DNA from: Nocardioides marmorisolisilvae
Lineage (GTDB): Bacteria > Actinomycetota > Actinomycetes > Propionibacteriales > Nocardioidaceae
Direction: 5' to 3'
Assembly (NCBI RefSeq): GCF_031656915.1
Contig: NZ_CP134227.1
Location: 868,001 to 932,000 of the forward strand
Length of the DNA stretch: 64,000 nt
Shown: one piece after another, positions 47,703 through 56,333 of the stretch
How the letters are laid out: each line of letters starts with the position of its first letter
How positions within the stretch are numbered: the first letter of the stretch is position 1
The notes under the pieces: generated by a model
The model's database searches: none
Told to the model about the DNA's origin: nothing
What the model saw: the letters and a program-made list of their open reading frames with translations, nothing else
Made by a program: the position numbers and the translations under genes

Positions 47703-49151
47703 TCAGCCTTCGAGCGCGTCCGCCAACGAAGACAACAGGTTGGTCGCGGCAGCTATGTCCTCCGTCAGGTCACGATCCGCGAGATCTGCAGGTAGATCGT
47801 CACAGATCGCGAGGGCGGCCGTGAGACGCGGACCGCATGGAGTGATCCGGGCAAGTCGAAGTGCGCGCACGGAGGTGACGAGCTCACAGGCAACGATGGA
47901 GGCATAGGACGAGCAAAGGTCGGCAAGCCGGTGGGCAGAAACACTCGCGAAGGAAGCGTTCTCCTCGACGTTGTGCGAGACGCTGACGACTTGGACACTC
48001 GCTGGATTCGCCGCAGCGCGCATCGACGCGACATGCCACGCTGCCAGGTATTCGAGCATCATCACCCCCGACGAACCCGGAGAGCCGTCGCCGAGATACT
48101 CCGGAACGCCTGTATTCGAGGTATTCGTCAGGAGACCGATCCGGCTCAATGCGAAGGTCGAGAGATGGGCCAACCCCATGGCAGCCGAGTCAAGCGCCAA
48201 CGCAAGATCAAGGTTGTAGAACCCACCGTGGTGGACGACAACCCCGGCTGACGCGTCGATCAGAGGATTCTCGACAGAGGCGTTGATCAGCTCCTCAGTG
48301 ATCCCGAGGACTTGTTGCCTGACGCCGAGGACGGCGCCGACGCTCGAGGGGAACACGCGCAGGGCGAAACTCTCCTGGACCCTTGGCGCGGCGTACACCT
48401 CGTCCCCAAGAAGGCTGGTCAACCAGCGGGCAACACGAATCGCGTCCGGCGTACGCAACGATGGGGTGGCCGCGTCGCTGAAGTGCTCCCGGTTTCCTCG
48501 AACGGCCAACCATGTCAAGGCCGCGACGACGGTGGACGCCTTGAGCATGCGCAGCATGCCGTGAATTGCCAGGGCGCTGTCGGCGAGAGTGAGGGCCGAA
48601 CTGCTTATCAGACCGATTGCATCACCTCGTGCCAAGGAACCCCGCCCCTGGGGCTCCGTACTCGACGACGGTGTCGCGAGCAGCAGCCCGACCGCCGCGA
48701 GTTGCGGCATATCCCCCGTTCCGAGTGCGCCACCCCAATAGATGCGCGGGTACTCGTTGCGATTGACGAGTTCGACCAACCGTCGACACGCATCCAGACT
48801 TACACCGGCTCCGCCCCTGGCCAGTTGGTTGATTCGGATGACCATCATGGCTCGGATCGTCTCCGCAGGCACCTCGCCGCCGCCCGACGTCGCGTGGCTG
48901 CGGAGCATGTTGAGGTCGAAAGACACGTCGTTGGGGACAGCCGTGCCTTTGAGCGCCCCAACTCCGGAGTTCCGTCCATAGATCACTCGTGCCCGTTGCT
49001 GGCTCAACAGCACCTCGCGGGAGTGCCGGATCCGCTCCTCGGCGGCTGCCGACAGGGTCACCTCGCGGGTCGAGCGAGCGAGGGCGACAAGTGTGTCCAC
49101 CGTCAACTGTGAGCCGGTGAGGGGCACGGCCCCATTCGGCCTGATGTCCAC
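47703..49151 (-). CDS. HAL/PAL-family amino-acid lyase with a non-canonical cofactor triad
   Basis: This 482-aa protein matches the histidine/phenylalanine ammonia-lyase fold throughout. It has the active-site Tyr in VIYGRNSGVGALKG (about residue 58), ENPLIDASAGVVVHHGGFYN (about 300), SRIGLLTN and PASVQVVSVSHNVEENAS (about 395). The position that forms the MIO cofactor in ammonia-lyases (Ala-Ser-Gly in G-A-S-G-D-L) reads ALGTGDMPQLA, i.e. Gly-Thr-Gly-Asp-Met (about residues 147-151), so standard MIO formation from Ser is not expected. Lyases of this fold that eliminate a better leaving group without MIO (ergothionase is the example I recall) are an alternative. It is last in a leftward transporter operon. 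GTG start at 49151. Confidence 0.82.
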   Translation of the reverse strand: MDIRPNGAVPLTGSQLTVDTLVALARSTREVTLSAAAEERIRHSREVLLSQQRARVIYGRNSGVGALKGTAVPNDVSFDLNMLRSHATSGGGEVPAETIRAMMVIRINQLARGGAGVSLDACRRLVELVNRNEYPRIYWGGALGTGDMPQLAAVGLLLATPSSSTEPQGRGSLARGDAIGLISSSALTLADSALAIHGMLRMLKASTVVAALTWLAVRGNREHFSDAATPSLRTPDAIRVARWLTSLLGDEVYAAPRVQESFALRVFPSSVGAVLGVRQQVLGITEELINASVENPLIDASAGVVVHHGGFYNLDLALALDSAAMGLAHLSTFALSRIGLLTNTSNTGVPEYLGDGSPGSSGVMMLEYLAAWHVASMRAAANPASVQVVSVSHNVEENASFASVSAHRLADLCSSYASIVACELVTSVRALRLARITPCGPRLTAALAICDDLPADLADRDLTEDIAAATNLLSSLADALEG

Positions 49152-49178
49152 AGCCCTGACCCTAACAGCGCCCGATCC

Positions 49179-50057
49179 CTACTTGCCCTGGTTCAGCCGA
49201 GGTGCGTCCAACTTCAGATCGCGAAGTCCGTACTTGTCCATGAGCCTGCCGTAGGTGCCGTTGGCCATGATCTTGGCAAGTGCACCCGCAAGAGCCTTTT
49301 GGAGCTGTACGTCGTCCTTCGGTGCCGCGATGCCGAGGAGTCCGCCGTATTCATATCGAAGCTTCGCGATTGTCAGCTTGGCGGCGGCTGATGTCTTCAT
49401 CGTGAAAGCTGCGGCAACGCTGTCGCTCATGAACCCGTCCACGCGATTGGTCGTAAGAGCCAGAAGTGCCGCCGGCGACCCTGGGAAGACTTTGACGGAG
49501 ATCGCCGGCTTCCCGTTGCTCACGCACTTCGCGGAAGCCGCTTGGAGCCAGCCGATCTCGAGGGTTCCAAGCTGCGCGGCGATGGAGTGCCCGCACAAGT
49601 CCGCCATCGATTCCGCAGCTACCAGTGAACTGCCTCGTGGGACCAACAAGACATCGAGTGTCTTCGCATAGTCAACGAAGTCGACCTTCTTGCGGCGGTC
49701 TGCCGAGTCACCCACGTCGGACATCGCAACGTCAAAGCGCCCAGCATCCAGGCCTGGGATCAGCGTATCGAATCCGATGACCTTGAAGTCGACCTTCACG
49801 CCGAGCTCCTTGCCGATGGCCCTGGCCAGCGAAGGATCTATTCCGATGATTTCGTTCGTGACCGAGTCTCGGTACTCGAACGGAGGATACGTCGGGTCGG
49901 TCGCGACCTGCAGCACGCCATCTGACAGCGATGCAGGTACCGCGACGTTCTTCGTGTTCGCCTTCGCACCCGCTGATTCAATGGCGCCACATCCGGTGGT
50001 CGCCATGATCGCGACCGCCGCCATCGCAGCAATCATGGCTCCTGAACTTCTTCTCAT
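49179..50057 (-). CDS. Polar amino-acid ABC transporter substrate-binding lipoprotein
   Basis: This 292-aa protein is a type-3 solute-binding protein. The signal peptide ends at a lipobox (ATTGC, Cys about residue 23), so it is lipid-anchored outside the membrane. The mature part has LQVATDPTYPPFEYRDS, IGIDPSLARAIGKELGVKVD, FDVAMSDVGDSADRRKKVDF and GFMSDSVAAAFTMK. These are the usual signatures of binding proteins for glutamate/histidine/arginine-like ligands. It lies 27 bp from the lyase gene and 103 bp from the ATPase gene, strongly suggesting that its ligand is the lyase substrate or a related compound. Confidence 0.9.
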   Translation of the reverse strand: MRRSSGAMIAAMAAVAIMATTGCGAIESAGAKANTKNVAVPASLSDGVLQVATDPTYPPFEYRDSVTNEIIGIDPSLARAIGKELGVKVDFKVIGFDTLIPGLDAGRFDVAMSDVGDSADRRKKVDFVDYAKTLDVLLVPRGSSLVAAESMADLCGHSIAAQLGTLEIGWLQAASAKCVSNGKPAISVKVFPGSPAALLALTTNRVDGFMSDSVAAAFTMKTSAAAKLTIAKLRYEYGGLLGIAAPKDDVQLQKALAGALAKIMANGTYGRLMDKYGLRDLKLDAPRLNQGK

Positions 50058-50159
50058 GGCTATTCCTTTTCCGTGACGTGGAGGATCCGCGCCCCTGCAA
50101 ATGTTGGGAGGAACGATCCCGTTTCGCTCCGTACATGGCGTTACTGAGAAACAACGTGT

Positions 50160-50966
50160 TCAGCTGAGCACCTGCGATAAGAACGCCCTCGTTCTCTCTT
50201 CTCGAGGCTGCGAGATGACGGTGCGCGGGTCCCCAGACTCGACGATCCTGCCGCGGTCCATGAAGACGAGGGTGTCTGCCACTTCGCCGGCAAAGCCGAT
50301 CTCGTGGGTAACCACGATCATCGTCATACCGGTACTAGCCAGCTCCTTCATCACCGCGAGTACCTCACCGACCAGTTCAGGGTCGAGGGCACTGGTTGGC
50401 TCGTCGAAGAGCATGAGCTTGGGTTCCATTGCCAACGCTCGGGCGATCGCGACTCGCTGCTGCTGCCCACCAGATAGCTGCACTGGATAGGCTTCGAGCT
50501 TGTCGGCCAGGCCGACCCGCTCCAGCAGGTCCACCGCAGCACCGCGCGCATCCGCCTTCGATTTCCGCTTGAGAAGCACAGGGGCAAGACAGACGTTCTC
50601 GGTGACGGACATGTGCGGGAACAGGTCGAAGTGCTGGAACACCATCCCGATATCCGCGCGTTGTCTCCGCAGGTCGCGTTCAGGCAGTTCGTGCAATTTG
50701 CCGCCGCGCTCGATATATCCGACGAGCTCTCCGTCAACCGACATTTGTCCGCCGTCGATCTTGTCGAGATGATTGACACAACGCAAGAACGTGGACTTGC
50801 CCGACCCGGATGGTCCGATGATGCAAACGACCTCACCCCGGGCCACCTCGAGAGAAACCGAGTCCAATACGTGCAGGGAACCAAAGAACTTGTGCACATC
50901 GTGTGCTCGCATCATGGGGTCGTGGCTGCGGGATTCGAACTTGTGAGCTACGACTTCCGGCGCCAT
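50160..50966 (-). CDS. Polar amino-acid ABC transporter ATP-binding protein
   Basis: This 268-aa ATPase of the GlnQ/HisP type has Walker [18 protein letters not shown] (about residue 50), Q-loop [14 protein letters not shown], signature [17 protein letters not shown], Walker [15 protein letters not shown] and switch His in [14 protein letters not shown]. Its ATG at 50966 overlaps the permease stop (ATGA). It powers import with the neighbouring permease and binding protein. The N-terminus could also be placed about 16 residues later. Confidence 0.93.
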   Translation of the reverse strand: MAPEVVAHKFESRSHDPMMRAHDVHKFFGSLHVLDSVSLEVARGEVVCIIGPSGSGKSTFLRCVNHLDKIDGGQMSVDGELVGYIERGGKLHELPERDLRRQRADIGMVFQHFDLFPHMSVTENVCLAPVLLKRKSKADARGAAVDLLERVGLADKLEAYPVQLSGGQQQRVAIARALAMEPKLMLFDEPTSALDPELVGEVLAVMKELASTGMTMIVVTHEIGFAGEVADTLVFMDRGRIVESGDPRTVISQPREERTRAFLSQVLS

Positions 50967-51931
50967 CACTGGACCGCGACCTTCGGACGCCTGGTCGAGA
51001 ATACATTTCTCAGCACAGCCCACTTTCCAGTGGCCACCGTCCGAGAAGTTCCTCGCCCGAAGCGCCTTTCGAGGTACTGTTGTCCCAGCGTCAGGACCGA
51101 GGTGGCGACCAGGTACCAGATGCTCACCGCGATCAGAAGCGGAATAGTCTCATATGTCCTCGTGTAGATCGCCTGGGCCGAGTAGAGCAATTCCGAAAGT
51201 GCAATGATTGAAACGATCGAGGTCGTTTTCAACATGCTGATCACGTCATTCCCTGTTGGAGGCACGATGACCCGCATGGCTTGAGGTAGAACGATCCAGC
51301 GCATGGTTCGCAGTCTGCTAAGCCCCAACGACGTCGCGGCGTATGTCTGGCCCTCCGGGACCGAAAGGATCCCAGATCTCACGATCTCCGCCATGTATGC
51401 GCCCTCGTTGAGAACAAGCGTCAGAACCGCGGCCACAAAGGGCGTCACCAGGACATTAACATTTACCAGGAAGAACTCAGGCCCGAATGGAATTCCCACC
51501 GCTACCTTGGGATACAGCGCCGACAAGTTGAACCAGAAGATCAATTGAACCAGGACCGGAGTTCCTCGGAAGAATGCAATGTATGCGCCCGCCAGCCCGC
51601 TGGCCAATCTGCTGGGAGAAAGTCGGATCACCGCCAGCACAATCCCCAACGCGATGCCGATCGCCATGGAGACAACAGTCAGCACGATCGTCATCCGAAG
51701 ACCCCTCAAGATCTGCGGCGCGAACAAGTACTCGTTGACCGTCCCCCACTGATAGCGCGGATTCGTGACCAAGGTGGTGACCAGGCCAGCTGCCAGGACT
51801 GCACTCACCACCATGAGGACGCGACGCCCAGGATGTGGGGCCGGGACCACTGCGAATCTCTTCGCTTCGTTCCAACTTGTGGACGTTCCGCTCGCAACGC
51901 GAGCCCCACGTATCGGTTCAATCGTCGTCAT
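50966..51931 (-). CDS. Polar amino-acid ABC transporter permease
   Basis: This 321-aa membrane protein has a cytoplasmic N-terminal extension (about 35 residues), about six transmembrane segments and the EAA loop [20 protein letters not shown] (about residue 215), which docks on the ATPase. [14 protein letters not shown] is a HisM/GlnP-type motif. One permease gene is present, so it probably forms a homodimer. It is the first gene of the leftward transporter/lyase operon. ATG at 51931. Confidence 0.92.
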   Translation of the reverse strand: MTTIEPIRGARVASGTSTSWNEAKRFAVVPAPHPGRRVLMVVSAVLAAGLVTTLVTNPRYQWGTVNEYLFAPQILRGLRMTIVLTVVSMAIGIALGIVLAVIRLSPSRLASGLAGAYIAFFRGTPVLVQLIFWFNLSALYPKVAVGIPFGPEFFLVNVNVLVTPFVAAVLTLVLNEGAYMAEIVRSGILSVPEGQTYAATSLGLSRLRTMRWIVLPQAMRVIVPPTGNDVISMLKTTSIVSIIALSELLYSAQAIYTRTYETIPLLIAVSIWYLVATSVLTLGQQYLERRFGRGTSRTVATGKWAVLRNVFSTRRPKVAVQ

Positions 51932-52137
51932 GTCTGCCTCGAACGGGTTCGGCGATCGCTCAGCGACCGGTGGCCATCTTTCATAGGCACCCCCGGAATT
52001 TGCGCCATGTGATATTGGCGACTGTAGTGCGAGACCGCGTCGACCGCTGTAGGCGCTTGTCAGGTGATGCCAGCAGCCAAGTGGTCATGTGCACATGCGA
52101 TGCCCTCGTGCATGCGCCCTGAAGACGTCCGGCCACG

Positions 52138-53073
52138 TCAGATGTCCAGCTCTAGCGTTTGGCCGGTGCATCGGGAGACGCAGATCATCATCGTGTTTTC
52201 TGCTGCCTGCTCGTCCTTGGTCAGCAGCGAGTCTCGGTGGTCGATTGACCCCGCCATCACCTTCGTCTCGCAGGTGCCGCAGATTCCCTCACGGCAGGAA
52301 CTGATTGTTTCGATTCCGGCTTGCTCGAGGGCCTCCAAGATGCTTTGGTCCGAGCGGACCTCCACCGTCGTTCCGCTCCTTCGCGCCACCACCTGGAAGG
52401 CGAAGCGCTCGACTTCCGGGGCGACGGCTGCAGAGAATCTCTCGACGTGCAGATTCGACATGCCGAGGTCAGCGCAGACGTCGGTAACGGCCCTGATGAG
52501 GGGCGGGGGCCCGCACACGTGAACGGACGTTTCCGGTTCGACCGCCGTCAGTCGCTCGCGCAGGGGGAGCAGACCGAACTCATCCTCCGGAAGCACCGTC
52601 GCGTGCTCTCCGTGGCGGGACAGCTCGTCGAGGAACGCCATTGAATCCCGCCGGCGACCGCCGTACAGGAGGTGCCAACGAGCGCCTCGCACACCAGCCG
52701 CTGCCAGCTTGGGCAGGATGGGGGTGATGCCGATTCCGCCGGCGACGAAGTAGTAGGACATCGCGTCATCGAGTCCGAAATGGTTCCGTGGCTCGGAAAG
52801 CCAGATCAAGTCACCGGGGCGCAACGACTCATGTATAAACGCCGAACCACCGCGACTGAGCGGTTCGCGAAGAACCGCAATACGCCAGTTCGTCTGGTCA
52901 CCGCAAAGCGAGTACTGACGGACGATCCCGCCGGGGAGATGGACGTCGACATGTGCTCCCGGCTCCCAGTGGGGAAAGACTGCTGGGGCGACTGGAGCGA
53001 ACTCGATGCTGAGGACGTCCACGCTCTCCAGTCGCATCTGGCGTACGACCGCCTTGATCGATGCGGTACTCAC
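52138..53073 (-). CDS. VanB-type oxygenase reductase (FMN/NAD with C-terminal 2Fe-2S)
   Basis: This 311-aa reductase of the phthalate dioxygenase reductase family passes electrons from NADH to a Rieske oxygenase. It has an FMN-binding barrel (GAHVDVHLPGGIVRQYSLCG, about residues 38-57), an NAD domain (YYFVAGGIGITPILPKL, then HVCGPPPLIRAV), and a C-terminal plant-type ferredoxin domain with ISSCREGICGTCETKVMAG (three cysteines) plus the fourth Cys in MICVSRC. The GTG start at 53073 overlaps the stop of the preceding small gene (GTGA). It probably serves one or both Rieske oxygenases encoded upstream. Confidence 0.93.
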   Translation of the reverse strand: MSTASIKAVVRQMRLESVDVLSIEFAPVAPAVFPHWEPGAHVDVHLPGGIVRQYSLCGDQTNWRIAVLREPLSRGGSAFIHESLRPGDLIWLSEPRNHFGLDDAMSYYFVAGGIGITPILPKLAAAGVRGARWHLLYGGRRRDSMAFLDELSRHGEHATVLPEDEFGLLPLRERLTAVEPETSVHVCGPPPLIRAVTDVCADLGMSNLHVERFSAAVAPEVERFAFQVVARRSGTTVEVRSDQSILEALEQAGIETISSCREGICGTCETKVMAGSIDHRDSLLTKDEQAAENTMMICVSRCTGQTLELDI

Positions 53074-53552
53074 GGCATCCACCGGACGGGCTTTCCGTCT
53101 CGACGACGGAGCCATCCGATCAGCATCGTGGCCGGAGTGTCGCCAGTCACGGCTAAGCGGATCTGGGCCGGGTCGGGGCCCTCGACCACGAGGGTGTCTC
53201 CAGCCTCGACCATCCTGGCGTCTTCGACGACGCCTCCGTCACGCGGAACGATGACGACCAGTTCACTGACTTGTCGGCGGAGAATCAGCGGCTCGTGCGG
53301 GGGTACACGCGTGGTGGCGAGTTCAGCCGTGAGCATGCGCTCGTTGAATCGGAGGCACACTCTCTCGGGTACATCATCGAAGTCGACCGTGAGCAGACCG
53401 ACTTCCGCAGCGTCACATGTTGTGGCTGGGGAGACGAACGACAAGTCCCAGAGCCAAGCCTCTCGGCCGGGCGTGTCCGGACCGCCTACCAGGAACTCAC
53501 GGGCAGGCCGACCGCCAACTTCGCGTGTGCCAGCGCGGACCAGGAGCCTCAT
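53070..53552 (-). CDS. 160-aa protein of unknown function, possibly cupin-like (HutD/Ves-like at best)
   Basis: The protein is beta-rich and has no membrane segment or cysteine cluster. Landmarks are AWLWDLSFVSPATTC (about residue 32), ERVCLRFNERMLTAEL and ELVVIVPRDGGVVEDARMV, then DTLVVEGPDPAQIRL. The W-x-W-x-x-S opening and the G-D-T-L-V-x-E-G end faintly recall HutD/Ves proteins that accompany histidine degradation, but the similarity is too weak to name it. It overlaps the Rieske stop by ATGA and the reductase start by GTGA, so all three are co-translated and it belongs to the pathway. Confidence 0.7.
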   Translation of the reverse strand: MRLLVRAGTREVGGRPAREFLVGGPDTPGREAWLWDLSFVSPATTCDAAEVGLLTVDFDDVPERVCLRFNERMLTAELATTRVPPHEPLILRRQVSELVVIVPRDGGVVEDARMVEAGDTLVVEGPDPAQIRLAVTGDTPATMLIGWLRRRDGKPVRWMP

Positions 53553-54565
53553 TGCCGCTCGCGATTCTCAGCCTCGATCATCTGACGAAGCATCCGTCGG
53601 GCCCTTGCGACGCCAGCATCCTGAGCGATCAGTCGATCGGGACCGCCGGCGTTTCCGGCATCCAGCACCGCTTGCTGCTTTTCGAGTGCGAATCTGTCCT
53701 CTTCGAGAACCTTCTCCAAAGACGCTCGCATGATGCCGTTGATCTGCTCGTCGCCGATCGCGAAGTCCCGAACGTTGGCGTAGAAGTAGTGGCAACTGGT
53801 TTCCGATTCCGGGGTGATCGCATTCAGCACCTCGAGGTGGTAGCCATCCTTCCGAGATGCACCGGGCTGACCGACACCACAGTGGATGACGTGCAGATTC
53901 GGAAGGTTGAACTCCGTGGTGTGCCACCGATCCACCGGCGGCTTGACCCCCATTGCTGTGACATACAGGTCCGAAGGATGGCACCGCGGCATGAAACGGT
54001 CGACGACGACGGCCGCCGCGGTCACCTCGACAGTGATGCCGTTTGTGAAGACAGCTTCGTCGCCGATGGAACTTTCGTGGAGAAAGGCCTCATGGGTCAG
54101 GTCGAGAAGATTGTCGTGCAGGAGTCCAGAACTGCATTCGTACCGGTTGGTGAAGCGCACCCCGTCCCACTCGGGATCAGATAGCCAGGTCGTCGCAGGA
54201 ATACTTTCGCGATCGGCGTTGTCCGGGTCACCCGGCCATATCCAGACCCATCCGTCTCGCTCCACCACCGGGTATGCACGCACGTGGGTGTTCCCCGGAA
54301 TGACGTCTTGTCCAGGCACACGCACGCACACTCCGTCGGCCCCGTACTCGAACCCGTGGTATCCACAGCGGAGGTGGCCGTCGATCACGGTGCCGGCCGA
54401 CAGCGGATATTGGCGATGCGCGCAGGCGTCGTGCAACGCGATGGCTTCGCCGTCAGACCGGAAGAGCACAACAGGCTTGCCGCAGATCGTCCGGGAAATC
54501 GGCTTGCCGGTGATCTCCTCCGACCAGGCTGCGACGTACCAGGTCTCGGTGATGTACTGCGACAT
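53549..54565 (-). CDS. Rieske non-heme iron oxygenase (VanA-like)
   Basis: This 338-aa oxygenase alpha subunit has the Rieske cluster in CAHRQYPLSAG and LRCGYHGFEYG (Cys-x-His and Cys-x2-His, about residues 46-69), and the mononuclear iron ligands in NLLDLTHEAFLHESS (two His, about 160-175). It is most like vanillate O-demethylase and related O-/N-demethylases rather than ring dioxygenases, because it lacks a beta subunit. ATG at 54565 follows GGAGGCC. It receives electrons from the VanB-type reductase encoded next to it. The substrate is probably a methylated compound handled by this cluster. Confidence 0.92.
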   Translation of the reverse strand: MSQYITETWYVAAWSEEITGKPISRTICGKPVVLFRSDGEAIALHDACAHRQYPLSAGTVIDGHLRCGYHGFEYGADGVCVRVPGQDVIPGNTHVRAYPVVERDGWVWIWPGDPDNADRESIPATTWLSDPEWDGVRFTNRYECSSGLLHDNLLDLTHEAFLHESSIGDEAVFTNGITVEVTAAAVVVDRFMPRCHPSDLYVTAMGVKPPVDRWHTTEFNLPNLHVIHCGVGQPGASRKDGYHLEVLNAITPESETSCHYFYANVRDFAIGDEQINGIMRASLEKVLEEDRFALEKQQAVLDAGNAGGPDRLIAQDAGVARARRMLRQMIEAENRERQ

Positions 54566-54811
54566 CAGGCCTCCACAGGATCTCTTCGACTTCTTCAGCC
54601 GTATGACACTCTCGAGCCGGTGGCACGGGGGTTGTGCTGGATCGAGCAGCGCACTCTCAGGCGCGCCGAGTGCGCCGAGTCTATGAACGGGACGACCGCC
54701 AATGGGATGGACGATCGGCCGGGGTGTAGCGCGAACGGTGTGCGACCGCACACCACCCTGCGGGTCCATGCCTGCGGCGCAGGGCGGCCGGGAGCGGCCG
54801 GCGCCCGAGCG

Positions 54812-56329
54812 CTACGTGATCCCAAGAGCCGTGAGGGCCAGCCAGAACCGCACCTGGTCTTCGAATGAAGTCAGGTCGTGCCGAGTGAGAGCCTCAATCT
54901 TGCGAAGGCGGTACTGGAGCCCGTTGCGGTGGACGTTGAGCCTTGTTGCGGCGACATGGGGGGTGCAGCCGGATCTGAGATACGTGGAGAGTGTCACGAC
55001 AAGGGAGCCTGCGTGCTTCTTGTCGTAGTCCAGCAACGGTTGCAGAGTGGCCTGTGCTACCTCTCTCACGGGCGTGTCCACACTGTTGAGCAAGAGGCTG
55101 GTGACGTCGAGGCCTTCAGCGATTCTGATGCCCGCGCCACGCGACATCGCATCGTGCGCCTCGTGGAAGCCGATCCGGATGGCACGCGTCCCGCTGTGTG
55201 GTTGACCTACCCCCACTGACGCCCCGCGGCCAACGCTGCTTAGTTGGCGGTGGAACTTGTGGGCAATCGTCGACGCGTCGTCTGTTGCGGGAATGAGGGC
55301 GATGATCATGTCGCCGATGAGGGCGGTGTGGATTCGGTCGCCTTCGTCCCTGAAAAGGTCGGAAAGGTTCCAAGGAATCGACCGAAGTTGCGTCGGGCCA
55401 GCATCTGCGGTCCCGACCAGGACGCGGTACGTCGAAGTCAGCCCAACACCGTGTGCCTGCAGCTTGCGTGCGATCTCAGGCCCCGCGAGAACCTCATGAA
55501 TGGCGTCGTCGAGCACCTCGCCGAGTAGTTCACGCCGCCCAGTGAGGATCGCCTGTCGCCGCGCGAGCTCGAGCCCGATAAGCCCCGCGACGAATGGTGC
55601 GACCGGGGTGGGCATCGCAAAATGCCGCAACGCCAGGTAGGCGACCACAACACGCTCGATCTCAATCGGCGTCAGGGTGACCTCACTGCCGATCACGCCA
55701 GCCCTCGCGCGCATATCCGACAACGGCTCCCACTCGACCGACGCCGGCTCGGAGGCAAGTAGGTCTCCACGCCGATCGATGACTGCGCATTCACTCCCCG
55801 TCAACTGGCTGAGGCGCAACAAGATCGGCTCCAGCCCTTGCTCCCCCAGAAGGGCACGCGTCAACTCAGCCTGAATCTCAGTTGCTCTTTGCACTGCGGC
55901 GTAACGGGATGCATAGAGTTCCTCGGCTACCCAGTGACTCACGGCGGTGAACGGTGTTGTTACCGGGACCTCGAAGAGTGCGAGTCCACCTCGCTCGGCC
56001 AGGTGCACCAAGTGTTCCGGAATGTGCTGGTCGATGAGTCCCACGCCGTACCCAAGGGCCACCACCGGCACTGAGAGCAAGCTGTCGACGAACGCGGCCT
56101 GCTGTTCGCCTGTTCTGTTGTTGATCCCCGTCGTCAGGACGAGGTCACCGGCTCGCAAGAACCGGCTGGGGTCGTGCAGCTCAGTCGTTGAGACCCAGTT
56201 GATTGGCATGTCGGTGTGCTGGCACCACGACGAGATTGGTTCCAGTGAGAGCGGAGCCCCGAGGAGGCTGCGGAGTGTTACGAACGCCAGCGAGTCCCTC
56301 TGGCCCATCCGAGCACGCCGCAAGGCCAC
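54812..56329 (-). CDS. PucR-family transcriptional regulator
   Basis: This 505-aa regulator has the N-terminal PucR ligand domain (INWVSTTELHDPSRFLRAGD, PFTAVSHWVAEELYASRYA) and a middle GGDEF-like region. The C-terminal helix-turn-helix contains ATRLNVHRNGLQYRLRKIEA. It is a close paralogue of the regulator split by the IS1380 element at 44527-47646. It lies 5 bp after the second Rieske gene and 246 bp before the first, in the same direction, so it probably senses the substrate and controls the cluster. GTG at 56329 or ATG at 56308 may be the start. Confidence 0.9.
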   Translation of the reverse strand: MALRRARMGQRDSLAFVTLRSLLGAPLSLEPISSWCQHTDMPINWVSTTELHDPSRFLRAGDLVLTTGINNRTGEQQAAFVDSLLSVPVVALGYGVGLIDQHIPEHLVHLAERGGLALFEVPVTTPFTAVSHWVAEELYASRYAAVQRATEIQAELTRALLGEQGLEPILLRLSQLTGSECAVIDRRGDLLASEPASVEWEPLSDMRARAGVIGSEVTLTPIEIERVVVAYLALRHFAMPTPVAPFVAGLIGLELARRQAILTGRRELLGEVLDDAIHEVLAGPEIARKLQAHGVGLTSTYRVLVGTADAGPTQLRSIPWNLSDLFRDEGDRIHTALIGDMIIALIPATDDASTIAHKFHRQLSSVGRGASVGVGQPHSGTRAIRIGFHEAHDAMSRGAGIRIAEGLDVTSLLLNSVDTPVREVAQATLQPLLDYDKKHAGSLVVTLSTYLRSGCTPHVAATRLNVHRNGLQYRLRKIEALTRHDLTSFEDQVRFWLALTALGIT

Positions 56330-56333
56330 AACG

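Noticed and set aside
47703-49151. Naming the lyase as ergothionase or histidine ammonia-lyase outright.
   Set aside because: The fold is clear, but the triad is unlike standard ammonia-lyases, and I cannot align it to characterised ergothionases here; the substrate stays open.
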